Below the pieces are notes generated by a model. It saw nothing but the letters and a program-made list of their open reading frames with translations. It did not search any database and was not told the DNA's origin. The position numbers and the translations under genes are program-made. Shown here piece after piece: positions 1 to 7,480 of a stretch of DNA of 10,806 nt. The stretch comes from DATLYH01 sp035575035 (lineage in GTDB: Bacteria; Planctomycetota; Planctomycetia; Gemmatales; Gemmataceae): contig DATLYH010000028.1 in the NCBI GenBank assembly GCA_035575035.1, positions 1-10,806 of the forward strand. The letters run 5' to 3'. How positions within the stretch are numbered: the first letter of the stretch is position 1; each line of letters begins with the position of its first letter.

Positions 1-16
1 AGAATCTGTTCCATAA
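1..16 (+). repeat. Left terminal inverted repeat of the IS
   Basis: The sequence AGAATCTGTTCCATAA is the exact reverse complement of 902-917. The repeat could extend outward beyond the window; inward, the match ends after base 16. Confidence 0.9.
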
Positions 17-40
17 ATGGGGATTTGCGTAGAATGAAGT

Positions 41-898
41 ATGAGACGCAAGCCCTATCCCAGCGACTTGACGGACGAGCAATGGGCTCTTATCGAGCCT
101 TTGCTCCCCCGCGTCCCGCGACGGCCGCGCCGCGGCCGGCCCCGCAAGGTCGAGTTGCGCGAGGTGGTCAACGCTCTGGTCTACCAGGCCCGGGAGGGGT
201 GCACCTGGCGGGCGTTGCCCCACGACTTCCCTCCCTGGAAGACCGTCTACAACTACTTCCCATGGTGGGCCTGGGACGGCACCTGGCACAAGATCCTCGA
301 CACGCTCCGGCCACTGGCACGCGTCAAGGCCGGGCGTGCGCCGACGCCCAGCGCCGCCGCCCTCGACAGCCCGTCGGTCAAGACCGCCGAGGGCGGCAAG
401 GACCGGGGCACCGATGGCGGCAAGAAGCTCAAGGGCCGAAAGCGGCATATCCTCGTGGATTCCTTGGGTTTTCTGATCGCCGTGGTGGTGACGGCGGCGA
501 ACGGGGACGATGCCCGGGCGGCTCACGATGTGTTCGCCCCGGTACGCGGCCGCGACTTCCCGCGACTGCGGGTGGTCTTCGTCGATGGCAAGTACCACAA
601 CGACGACCTGTACGACTGGCTGCGCATCCACCGTCGGCCTTACCGCCTGGAGATCCGGAGCCGGCCCAAAGGGGAGACGAAGTTCAAGCCTCTGCCACTG
701 CGTGGGGTAGTCGAGCGGACTTAGGCCTGGCAGGGGCGCTACCGGGCCTTGAGCAAGGACTACGAGCACCCGCCGGAATCGAGCGAAACGTTGATTCGCA
801 TCGCGGCGATACATCACATGCTCCACAGGCTTCGTCCAAAGCGGCAGGCGCGCAGTCAACGCTTCCGGTTCAAACCGCGTCGCAAACGTGCCGCGTAA
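41..898 (+). pseudogene. IS5-family DDE transposase, interrupted by an amber codon
   Basis: This is the transposase of the flanking IS, which would cut and join the element's ends. The first 227 residues read normally: a DUF4096-like N-terminal region with LTDEQW and CTWRALP, then the RNase-H-fold core. The likely catalytic triad is Asp109 (ALDSPS), Asp182 (VDGKY) and Glu225 (VVERT). A TAG at 722-724 then stops the frame. The same frame continues for 57 more codons to TAA at 896-898 and still reads as the family's C-terminus (AWQGRYRALSKDYE onward). Relatives have a Phe or Leu codon at the stop, so a single substitution such as TTG to TAG is the simplest explanation. Without the stop the product would be 285 residues. 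All three acidic residues lie before the stop, but the missing C-terminal helices should abolish activity. Confidence 0.85.
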
Positions 899-1182
899 GA
901 ATTATGGAACAGATTCTGAGAGCAATCGAAGTCGGCACAGACACGCTGCCGGATTTCCTCGGGCGTCCGCTTCGCGGGCTCGACGACCGCCGGCCGATGG
1001 ATGTTCAGGATGGTCACCACCAGGCCAAGGTAGGCCTCCGTCTGGCCGCCGGTCGGGAAGAACCATCGGCAACGGGCAGCGACGGCCCTGACTTTGTTGG
1101 CGATGGCGAACGCCTCCAACGTCTCCGCGCAGGGCACCCCTTCCAGCCAGTATGTAGATAATGCCTCCGTGACGGTCATCAT
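856..1182 (-). pseudogene. Minus-strand ORF interrupted by the IS; function unknown
   Basis: An ATG at 1180-1182 overlaps the TGA of the preceding gene (TGATG), a typical arrangement for translational coupling. About 88 codons of host sequence follow before the frame crosses the right IS end at 917 and stops inside the element at 856. The start of the product contains YWLEGVPCAETLEAF, which resembles, from memory, a YWP-GVP-R-TLEAF segment in proteins often encoded just after homologues of the upstream gene. The rest, with WFFPTGGQTEAYLGL and KRTPEEIRQR, is not recognised. Either the IS truncated a longer gene whose remainder lies left of the window, or this ORF was already a chimeric remnant. 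An in-frame ATG at 1213-1215 would add 11 residues; the coupled start is preferred. Confidence 0.45.
902..917 (-). repeat. Right terminal inverted repeat of the IS
   Basis: The sequence TTATGGAACAGATTCT is the exact reverse complement of bases 1-16. It lies 3 bp beyond the TAA that ends the transposase frame, the usual compact layout for an IS. The bases after 917 belong to the host ORF on the minus strand. Confidence 0.9.
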
Positions 1183-1523
1183 CAATAACCGTGGTCCCTG
1201 GCCCAGGTCAGCCATGCCGGGGTCATTTGCCGCAGGTTGCCCCGATCCATCGCCGGGACGGGGTCCTCACCGGTGATGGCCTTCAGGGCCCAGAACCGGT
1301 GATTGCGATACTGCTGAAGTTCCTGCAAGATCCAGGGAATCGCTTCCCTGCCCATGCCGATGATCTGCTGGTAGGCCGGGTGAGTCGCCATCTCGGTGAT
1401 CGAGGAGGTCAGGGCGGTCGCCTCCTTCCACTGGCACACCAGGTCGCGGAAGCGGCGTTCCAGGGCCGGGTCGGGGGTCGCCGCATCTCCTTCGGGCCGG
1501 GGAGCAGGTGCCTCACTGGCCAT
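1182..1523 (-). CDS. Small conserved hypothetical protein (113 aa)
   Basis: The product has no signal peptide or membrane segment and looks cytosolic. After a Pro/Ala-rich N-terminus, residues from about 24 onward read as a compact helical domain containing FRDLVCQWK, TSSITEM, HPAYQQIIGMG, WILQEL, FWALKAITGEDPVP and a C-terminal WLTWARDHGY. I recognise this as a widespread family of small uncharacterised proteins with an HPAYQ-IIGMG core and an ITG-DPVP motif, but I know no function or gene name. The ATG at 1521-1523 was chosen because upstream in-frame sequence (to a TTG at 1595) does not look like protein; a weak GAGAG lies just before it. The stop overlaps the start of the next gene, so the pair was probably co-expressed. 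In some genomes such pairs suggest a two-component cassette, but that is inference. Confidence 0.75.
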   Translation of the reverse strand: MASEAPAPRPEGDAATPDPALERRFRDLVCQWKEATALTSSITEMATHPAYQQIIGMGREAIPWILQELQQYRNHRFWALKAITGEDPVPAMDRGNLRQMTPAWLTWARDHGY

Positions 1524-1944
1524 ACGGCTCTCGGAGTCGCCGGCTATCCCATCCGTAAGGCCAGCGACCGTTGTCTCTACCCGGACGTGAAGCAACAGAC
1601 CATCAGGCAGGGCTGCGGCGGAGGAAGCCGCTTCTCCCGAAGGCCCATCCCCTGGACGGCTCGCGGCACGACGTCGTGAGCCGTCTTTTCATCCAACCGA
1701 CCCCGGCCTGGAATCCACAAATCGGCGGAAGCAGTGGGCTATACCCGGGCTCTATACAGGTGGCCTGGGGTGCGCGCAGCCGCACCGGGAAACCATCGCG
1801 GTGCCCATTCACCCTGAGGGGTTGCCTATTGAAAGGAGGCCCTTCTCATTCAACCCCACGCCCCATCATCCCGGCGCTCTCCGGACGGCGAGTGCCCCGC
1901 TCATTCCCTGGTTTCATTCATTGCTTTTCAGGGAGACTTGCACC
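1524..1944. other. Intergenic region without a convincing gene
   Basis: This 421-bp stretch separates the divergent hypothetical gene from the PQQ-dehydrogenase gene. Short ORFs on both strands have no recognisable protein features. It holds a long hairpin with a T-run (1655-1689), a short GGTGCG/CGCACC hairpin with a 6-nt loop (1769-1786), and an isolated strong Shine-Dalgarno-like AAAGGAGG (1832-1839) not followed by a usable start codon. The close pair GGGCTATAC and GGGCTCTATAC (1736-1757) contains TATAC-type sequences that could be part of a promoter, but no matching -35 box stands out. Confidence 0.5.
1655..1689 (+). terminator. Hairpin with T-run, possible intrinsic terminator
   Basis: GACGGCTC (1655-1662) pairs perfectly with GAGCCGTC (1678-1685), followed by TTTT (1686-1689). 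Within the loop lies a 12-bp perfect palindrome CACGACGTCGTG (1667-1678, sharing one base with the outer arm), so an alternative, shifted hairpin is possible. As a plus-strand terminator it has no intact gene directly upstream; it could instead shield the downstream gene from transcription entering from the IS, or be a protein-binding dyad. Confidence 0.35.
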
Positions 1945-3450
1945 GTGACGGGAAGAAACCTTTACACCGCTACCGCCCTGGTCGCCCTGGTCCTGGCCGC
2001 GCCCGCCCCGGCAGACCACATCCTGCCTCCCATCCAACGGGGGAACATCGCTATCGGCTTGCAACCCATCGCCACCGGGCTGGCCGCCCCCCTGTATGCC
2101 ATCAGCCCCCCGGGCGACGCCAGCCGGTTGTTTGTCCTGGAGCAAAACGGACTCATCCTGGTGATCCAGAACGGTTCCCTGCTGCCGACGCCCGCCCTCG
2201 ATCTCCGCGGCCGGGTGTCGCCTCCCCTCAATCCGAACAACGCTAACGACGAGCGCGGCTTGCTAGGGCTGGCGTTCCACCCCGGTTTCAACGATCCGAA
2301 CAGCCCCGGCTTCCGCACGCTCTACACCTACTCGAGTGAACGGCTCGCCGACAACCCGCTCACCTTCCCGGTGCCGGTCGAGCCGACGCAGGGAGGCGGC
2401 ATCAACAATTACGTCAACGTGATCAGCGAATACAAGATGACCACTCCCACCTCCCATGTGATCGACCCGAACTCGCGGCGGGTGGTCCTGACCATCGGCA
2501 AGGATGCGGGGAACCACAACGGCGGCACGATTGCGTTCGGCCCCGACGGCTACCTTTACCTGGGGACCGGGGACGGTGGCAACGCCAATGACCGGGGCCG
2601 CGCCCACGTGGAGCCGCTCGGCAACGCCCAGGTGATCACCAATGGCAATGTCTTGGGGAAAGTGCTCCGTATCGACCCCTTGCACCCGTCCCTGACGCCC
2701 GGCAGCCCCAATCCCGTCAGCGGCAACGGCCAGTATCGCATCCCGGCCGACAACCCGTTCGTCGATGGCGCGGGCCCCCAGGTCGATGAGATCTATGCCT
2801 ATGGGTTGCGCAACCCCTACCGCTTCTCCTTCGATCGGCTCACCGGCGAGCTGATCCTGGCGGACGTCGGCCAGAACAACATCGAAGAGATCAACCGCAT
2901 TGTCCGCGGCGGCAACTACGGCTGGGCAATCAAGGAGGGGGACTTCCTGTTCAACCGCCTTAACGGGACCATCGGGGCACGTAGCCCGGGGAGCCCGGCG
3001 GGGTTGATCGACCCGATCTCCGGCCCCTTGGGGACCCTGGAGTACGACCACGGCGACGGCATCTCGATCACCGGCGGCTTCGTCTATCGCGGCAGCGCCA
3101 TCCCCGAGTTGTTCGGCAAGTATGTCTTTGGCGACTTGGCGCTGCGGAACCTCCCGCCGCGGGTGGATGGCCGCCTGTTCTATGCCGACCTGCAAACCGG
3201 CGAGATCAAGGAGTTCCTGCTCCCCCAGTTTGCCAACGGCCGCCTCCCTAATGGGCTGACCGTGCACGGCTTCGGCGAGGACGCCAACGGTGAGCTGTAC
3301 GTGCTGGTCACCAACACCCCGCCCAATGGAACGGGGGGAATCATCTTCGGGATCACGGCGGTGCCTGAGCCCGGCAGTCTGGCCCTGCTCGGCCTGGGGA
3401 CGCTGGGCTTGCTCGGCTACCGCTGGTGGCGTCGGCGGCCCGAGCCGTGA
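1945..3450 (+). CDS. PQQ-dependent sugar dehydrogenase-like protein with PEP-CTERM anchor
   Basis: The 501-residue product is an exported beta-propeller of the glucose/sorbosone dehydrogenase family, which oxidises sugars or related alcohols using PQQ. Residues 1-23 form a signal peptide with a likely cut after APA. Propeller motifs include ERGLLGLAFHPGF (103-115), HNGGTIAFGPDGYLYLGTGDGG (191-212; His191 matches the catalytic His of soluble glucose dehydrogenase), GLRNPYRFS (287-295; Arg289 matches the PQQ-contacting Arg) and GNYGWA (323-328). The C-terminus has a PEP-CTERM signal: VPEPGSLALLG (473-483), a hydrophobic helix, then RWWRRR (493-498), which would direct sorting and anchoring at the cell surface. 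The GTG at 1945 was chosen because AGGGAG (1930-1935) lies 9 nt upstream and the signal peptide starts there; the frame is open to 1801 but reads as non-coding. The true substrate cannot be told from sequence. Confidence 0.88.
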   Translation: MTGRNLYTATALVALVLAAPAPADHILPPIQRGNIAIGLQPIATGLAAPLYAISPPGDASRLFVLEQNGLILVIQNGSLLPTPALDLRGRVSPPLNPNNANDERGLLGLAFHPGFNDPNSPGFRTLYTYSSERLADNPLTFPVPVEPTQGGGINNYVNVISEYKMTTPTSHVIDPNSRRVVLTIGKDAGNHNGGTIAFGPDGYLYLGTGDGGNANDRGRAHVEPLGNAQVITNGNVLGKVLRIDPLHPSLTPGSPNPVSGNGQYRIPADNPFVDGAGPQVDEIYAYGLRNPYRFSFDRLTGELILADVGQNNIEEINRIVRGGNYGWAIKEGDFLFNRLNGTIGARSPGSPAGLIDPISGPLGTLEYDHGDGISITGGFVYRGSAIPELFGKYVFGDLALRNLPPRVDGRLFYADLQTGEIKEFLLPQFANGRLPNGLTVHGFGEDANGELYVLVTNTPPNGTGGIIFGITAVPEPGSLALLGLGTLGLLGYRWWRRRPEP

Positions 3451-3461
3451 TCCGAAGGAAT

Positions 3462-3508
3462 GGGGAGCAGGGAGTAGGGCTGTTTGGGCAACTATTCCCT
3501 AACTCCCC
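3462..3508 (+). other. G-quadruplex motif overlapping a hairpin downstream of the dehydrogenase
   Basis: Four G-runs (3462-3465, 3470-3472, 3477-3479, 3486-3488) with loops of 4, 4 and 6 nt fit the canonical G-quadruplex pattern, starting 12 nt after the stop codon. The middle runs also lie in the arm GGGAGTAGGG (3470-3479), which can pair with CCCTAACTCCC (3497-3507), with one bulged base and a loop of 17 nt. The two structures compete for the same bases. There is no T-run, so it is not a standard intrinsic terminator, but either fold could affect RNA 3' ends or passage into the next gene. Confidence 0.45.
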
Positions 3509-3633
3509 AACTCCGGCGAGGTGTCCTTGGAGTGCAGGGGCAGGACATCACTGGGAATAGGGACCCGAATCCAGAGCGGTGTCCGGCCACCACTCTTAGC
3601 GCTACCTCTCAAGGCGAAAGGCGTCGATCAACC

Positions 3634-6126
3634 ATGCGCGGAAGCAACCAGGCACGGGAGCCGAAAGACAGACGGCCGCGGAGGCGGCGGCAGGCGAAGA
3701 CCGGGCGGACATGCCGACACGTTCCGTTGCAGGTCGAGCCGCTGGAAGCCCGCCTTGTACTCGACACCGTCACGCTCACACCCAGCAAAGACAACACTCT
3801 TTACGAAAGCGCCGCCGGCGACGTGAGCAACGGGGCCGGCGAGTTCTTCTTCGTGGGCGCGACCAACACCGGCTCCATCCGTCGCGGCGTCATCGCCTTT
3901 GATATTGCCGGCAACGTCCCAGCCGGGGCCACCATTAACAGCGTCACTCTCCGCCTCACCATGTCCCGGACCATAGCCGGGGCCACGCCCGTCGAACTGC
4001 GGCGGCTGACCGCCGACTGGGGCGAGGGGACCTCCAACGCTGCCGCCAACGAGGGGGGCGGGGCTCCCGCAACCGCGAACGACGCCACCTGGATCCACCG
4101 CTTTTTCCCCGCCACCACCTGGGCCGCGCCAGGCGGCGACTTCAGCTCCACCGTTAGTGCCACCACCTCTGTCGCCGGCCCCGGGGTCTACACCTGGAGT
4201 TCCCCGCAGATGACGGCCGATGTCCAGGCCTGGCTGAACAACCCGGCCAGCAACTTCGGCTGGATCCTCCGGGGCGACGAGACAACCAGCGCCTCAGCCA
4301 AGCGCTTCAACACCAAGGAAAATGCGACAGCGACGACGCACCCCGCGCTGACCATCGACTTTACGCCGGCTCCCACGACCCTGCAGGTGACGTCGTTCAC
4401 AACCTCTCCCAACGGTTTCACCGCGACATTCAGCCAACCTTTCGTTGCCGGCGACCTGAACCTGTATGACACCGCGGTGGACAACTTCGGCCCGGCCGAC
4501 GTGACGGTGACCGGTCCCGCGGGACCGGTGCGCGGCTCGCTGGCGGTCAACGCCGCCGCCAACAGCATCACTTTCCTCACCACCGGCGACCCGCTGTCGG
4601 CCGGCAATTACACGGTCATCCTGCGCAGCGCCGCCAACGGCTTCCACACCGCCGCCGGCGCCTTGCTCGACGGCAACGGCGACGGCACACCGGGCGACAA
4701 CTACACCAACACTTTCACCGTGGCCGCCTCGACGGCAGCGCTGGTCAGTCTGCCTGACTTCGCCCGCGGCCCGGGGCAGCCCGTCGATGTGCCCGGCGGC
4801 AGCCCGGGTCTGCCGCTGCGGCTCAGCGACGGCACAGGAGTGAACCGGGTTGAGCTGACCCTGCGTTACGATCCCGGCCTGTTGCAAGTGGACGGCTTCA
4901 CGGCAGGCCCCGGCATCCCGCCCACAGCGGTGACCTTCGCCGGGCCGCCCGGGCAGCGGACGCTGACCATCAACGCCGCGCTGGGTCCCGGCCCGGTGGA
5001 GCTAGGCCGATTCACGGCCCGCGTCCCCGACAACGCCCCCTACACCGCCAAGCATGTCCTCGACCTGACCGGGGTGCTGGTCAACGGCGCCGCTGCGCGG
5101 GACAATGATGGGCTGCACGTGGTTGCCTATCTAGGCGACACGACGGCCAATGCCGCCTACAGTGCCGCTGACGCCGCCCGCGCCGCGCGGGTTGCCGTCG
5201 GCCTTGACGGAGGCTACGGCACCTTCCAGCTGCTTGATCCGGTCATCATCTCCGACATCACCGGCAACGGCGCCCTGAGCACCGCTGACGCTACCCGCAT
5301 TCTGCAAGAGGTGATCGGCCTCGACCGTCCGGAGATCCCGCCGCGGCCGACCGGCATCCCGGCCATTGTGCCCGGCGGCCCCGACCCCTTGCTGAATGTC
5401 TCGACCGCCTTCGCCGCCCGGGGCACGGTCATCACGGTGCCGGTACTCCTGGACCGCTCCGACGGCTTGCACACGGTGGACCTTGCCCTCTCCTATGACA
5501 CCAGCCGGCTGGAGGTGCTGGCCGTCGAGCGCGGCAGCCTGATCGCCGACTTTGACCTGGTCGGGATTAACCTCGACCGGGAAGCCGGCACCATCCAGGC
5601 CGGGATAGCGCGGACTGCGGGGCCGATCCAGGACCGGGGCGGCGGCAGCGTGCTGCTCCTTACCTTCCGCGTCCGGGACGATGCTCCCCCCGGAACGGCC
5701 CTCATCAACCTGCGCCGGGGCCTTGGACTACTGACCACCCAGTTGAACGAGGGCGGACTTGATCTGATCCCCGACCCGAGCGATGAGGCGGGAGATGTTC
5801 TCGATGGTTGGATCACCCTCCTGCCCGAGGATGTTCGGACAGACGCCTCCGAGCCAGGCGGGCTAGCGGAGAACGCCCTTCAGACGGCGTTCGGGGCCGA
5901 TTGGGAAGAAGGGGCGTCCGACTCGGCCGGGGAGGCCGGCTCACGGGTGGTGCGGCCTGCTTTCCTGATTGACATGGTCTTCGGGCAATACGCCGCGGAC
6001 GGTCTGACCGTGGCTGAGGTGGCCGCCCTCGCGGGCTTGTTGCGGCGCAAGCGAGCCGCCCCTCGTGCCCCGGTCGAGGAGCTGTTCACATTCCCCCTGG
6101 CCCCGGGCCTGAATTCGCTGAGGTAA
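3634..6126 (+). CDS. Planctomycete surface protein with DNRLRE, Ig-like, cohesin-like and dockerin-like domains
   Basis: The 830-residue product is probably exported and bound at the cell surface. Residues 1-30 are very basic and lead into VEPLEARLVL (34-43), the motif that marks the N-terminus of many planctomycete extracellular proteins in place of a classic signal peptide. Residues about 45-243 form a DNRLRE/CBM96-like beta domain (SKDNTLYES, RGVIAFD, WLNNPASNFGW). Residues 250-363 look Ig-like. Residues 369-490 are cohesin-like (VELTLRYDPGLLQV). Residues 498-567 form a dockerin-like pair with two loops, Asp502/Asn506/Asp513 and Asp541/Asn545/Asp552, each followed by a helix ending in GLD. 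Residues 580-728 are a second cohesin-like domain (LHTVDLALSYD). The last 100 residues are not recognised. The ATG at 3634 was chosen because the basic export motif begins there; its ribosome-binding site is weak, and the earlier in-frame start at 3484 gives non-protein-like sequence. The role is inferred to be adhesion or scaffold assembly. Confidence 0.8.
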   Translation: MRGSNQAREPKDRRPRRRRQAKTGRTCRHVPLQVEPLEARLVLDTVTLTPSKDNTLYESAAGDVSNGAGEFFFVGATNTGSIRRGVIAFDIAGNVPAGATINSVTLRLTMSRTIAGATPVELRRLTADWGEGTSNAAANEGGGAPATANDATWIHRFFPATTWAAPGGDFSSTVSATTSVAGPGVYTWSSPQMTADVQAWLNNPASNFGWILRGDETTSASAKRFNTKENATATTHPALTIDFTPAPTTLQVTSFTTSPNGFTATFSQPFVAGDLNLYDTAVDNFGPADVTVTGPAGPVRGSLAVNAAANSITFLTTGDPLSAGNYTVILRSAANGFHTAAGALLDGNGDGTPGDNYTNTFTVAASTAALVSLPDFARGPGQPVDVPGGSPGLPLRLSDGTGVNRVELTLRYDPGLLQVDGFTAGPGIPPTAVTFAGPPGQRTLTINAALGPGPVELGRFTARVPDNAPYTAKHVLDLTGVLVNGAAARDNDGLHVVAYLGDTTANAAYSAADAARAARVAVGLDGGYGTFQLLDPVIISDITGNGALSTADATRILQEVIGLDRPEIPPRPTGIPAIVPGGPDPLLNVSTAFAARGTVITVPVLLDRSDGLHTVDLALSYDTSRLEVLAVERGSLIADFDLVGINLDREAGTIQAGIARTAGPIQDRGGGSVLLLTFRVRDDAPPGTALINLRRGLGLLTTQLNEGGLDLIPDPSDEAGDVLDGWITLLPEDVRTDASEPGGLAENALQTAFGADWEEGASDSAGEAGSRVVRPAFLIDMVFGQYAADGLTVAEVAALAGLLRRKRAAPRAPVEELFTFPLAPGLNSLR

Positions 6127-6169
6127 AGAGCCGGGCCCTTGCTCACGAGGGAGATGGCGGAAAGAGCCT

Positions 6170-7264
6170 TCAGCCGGCCGCTCGCTCTTCCTCAAAGTCG
6201 CGCGGCCGAACAGGGCGGACGACACAGCAGTTACGGCCGCGAGCCTTGGCTTCCCCCAGAGCGGCGGCGGCCACGTGCTTCATCTGGTCGTAGTCGGCGG
6301 CCGCTCCGGTGTCGGCGACGGCGAAGCCGACACTGACCGTCACTCGGATCGGCTCCCCCTTGTAGGTGATCCGGCTCCGCTCCACAGTGGCCCGGATGCG
6401 CTCGGCCAGTACCTGAGCGCCGTCCAGGTCGGTCTCGGGGGCAAGCACCAGGAATTCCTCACCGCCAATCCGTCCGACTGTATCCACCATGCGCACCGAT
6501 CCTGTCAGGATTTTGGCCAGGCTGATCAGCACCTGGTCGCCGCCGGTGTGGTAATAGCGCTTGTTGATCTCGCGGAAGTGGTCGGCGTCGATCAGCCCCA
6601 AGGCGAGCGGGTTGCGGTAGCGGAGATGCCGCTTGACCTCTAATTGAGCGGCATCGTCGATGGCCCGCCGGTTGAGCAGGCCGGTCAGCGGATCGGTCAA
6701 CGCCAGCATCTCCAGTTCGCGGCTGCGTTGATGGAGCAGGTGGTTGGCCTCTTCCAGCTCGCGGGTCCGCTGTTGGAGCAGGCGGTTGGCCTCTTCCAGC
6801 TCGCGGGTCCGCTCGACGATGCGGCGTTCCAGGTCCTGGTTGAGCCGGCGCAACTCTCCAAGCAACTGTTCCCGGCTGCGCTCGAGCCAGAACTTGTCAG
6901 CCGCGTTGCGCAGGACCTGGAGCAGCTCTTCCGTACGCCAGGGTTTGAGCAGGTAGTAGTAGACTTGGCCGCGGTTGATCGCCTCGATGGCACCCTCAAG
7001 CTCGGCGTAACCGGTCATCAGCAGGCGCACCGTCTTGGGGGAACGTTGGCGGACCCACTCCAGAAGCTGGATGCCGGTCACACGGGGCATCTTCTGGTCG
7101 GTCAGGACGATGTCAATCTCGCGGCGGGCGAAGGCTTCCTGCGCCGCCTCGGCCGAGTCGGCCGTGATCACTTCGAAGTCGTTGCCCAGCAGGGCAGCGA
7201 GGGTGGGGAGCAGGTAGTGCTCGTCATCCACGATCAGAAGGGAACATTTGTCGACGTTGCTCAC
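6170..7264 (-). CDS. Response regulator with GGDEF diguanylate cyclase output (364 aa)
   Basis: This is a cytosolic two-component regulator that would make cyclic di-GMP when phosphorylated. The receiver domain (about 6-122) has the acidic pair Asp13/Asp14, phosphoacceptor Asp56 (LTDQKMP), Thr84 (MTGY) and Lys107 (LKPW). A coiled coil (about 124-188) follows, with a 14-residue unit repeated at 152-165 and 166-179. The GGDEF domain (about 188-348) has DPLTGLLNRR, the metal-binding Asp226 (LIDADHF), Asn234 and Asp243 for guanine binding, and the active-site GGEEF at 267-271. RMVD (258-261) lies five residues before it and matches the inhibitory I-site, so feedback by product is expected. The GTG at 7264 was chosen because GGAG lies 6 nt upstream; a TTG at 7312 would add 16 residues of unlikely sequence. 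No sensor kinase is visible nearby. It is divergent from the sigma-factor gene and convergent with the surface-protein gene. Confidence 0.92.
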   Translation of the reverse strand: MSNVDKCSLLIVDDEHYLLPTLAALLGNDFEVITADSAEAAQEAFARREIDIVLTDQKMPRVTGIQLLEWVRQRSPKTVRLLMTGYAELEGAIEAINRGQVYYYLLKPWRTEELLQVLRNAADKFWLERSREQLLGELRRLNQDLERRIVERTRELEEANRLLQQRTRELEEANHLLHQRSRELEMLALTDPLTGLLNRRAIDDAAQLEVKRHLRYRNPLALGLIDADHFREINKRYYHTGGDQVLISLAKILTGSVRMVDTVGRIGGEEFLVLAPETDLDGAQVLAERIRATVERSRITYKGEPIRVTVSVGFAVADTGAAADYDQMKHVAAAALGEAKARGRNCCVVRPVRPRDFEEERAAG

Positions 7265-7339
7265 GGGTGGCTCCAGGGGCCGAGGCAACCCGCCGATCGA
7301 AGGGGTAGACAAGCTGACGCGTAGGATTCCTCTTTAGTA

Positions 7340-7367
7340 GTTATAGCTCACAACTCGTCGAAAGCAA
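7340..7367 (-). promoter_or_regulatory. Candidate promoter for the GGDEF regulator
   Basis: On the minus strand, TTGCTT (7362-7367) and TATAAC (7340-7345) are separated by 16 bp. The -10 box matches the housekeeping consensus at five of six positions, the -35 box at three. Transcription would begin near 7333 and give a leader of roughly 70 nt before the GTG start. Confidence 0.45.
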
Positions 7368-7461
7368 AAATTCAGGCAGAATCGGATCGCCCCTCAGGTA
7401 AAACCCGCATGGTTCCGCCGGCTGCGGACGGGAGGGCGGCGGGGAAAAATTGGCCGCTGCC

Positions 7462-7480
7462 GGGCCGGGCGCGGGGCGGG
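7462..7480 (+). promoter_or_regulatory. Tight G-quadruplex motif in the divergent control region
   Basis: Four G-runs (7462-7464, 7467-7469, 7473-7476, 7478-7480) with loops of 2, 3 and 1 nt form a compact canonical G-quadruplex motif on the plus strand, followed at once by TTTTT (7481-7485). It lies about 75 bp upstream of the -35 box of the sigma-factor promoter and about 95 bp upstream of the regulator's candidate promoter. In GC-rich DNA some such motifs arise by chance, but short loops make folding more likely. Confidence 0.45.

Larger units (their letters stand above)
1..917 (+). mobile_element. IS5-family insertion sequence, probably inactive
   Basis: The element is bounded by perfect 16-bp inverted repeats (1-16 and 902-917) enclosing one transposase reading frame of the DDE type. 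The N-terminal SDLTDEQW and IEPLLP motifs and the late VVERT motif are typical of IS5-family transposases, probably of the IS427/IS1031 type. Because the left repeat starts at base 1, the outer edge of the element and any target duplication cannot be seen. Its transposase carries an in-frame stop, so this copy is unlikely to move itself, although intact ends could be mobilised by a related transposase elsewhere in the genome. It lies at the end of, or inside, a minus-strand ORF. Confidence 0.88.

Noticed and set aside
722..724. Programmed read-through or pyrrolysine at the transposase amber codon
   Set aside because: No downstream element or pyrrolysine context is visible; a point mutation in a decaying IS is simpler.
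25..1161. Open frame of 378 codons running through the IS and beyond
   Set aside because: It is out of frame with the transposase, reads as Arg/Pro/Gly-rich noise, and crosses the IS boundary.
1832..1839. Perfect Shine-Dalgarno-like AAAGGAGG
   Set aside because: No ATG, GTG or TTG lies at a usable distance downstream; only an ATT is near, and the frame it would open is not protein-like.
1801..1944. N-terminal extension of the dehydrogenase from an upstream GTG
   Set aside because: The added residues do not look like protein, and the signal peptide with a well-placed AGGGAG supports the GTG at 1945.
2263..3267. Long open frame of 334 codons on the minus strand
   Set aside because: It lies entirely opposite the dehydrogenase gene, has no recognisable motif, and is a by-product of high GC content.
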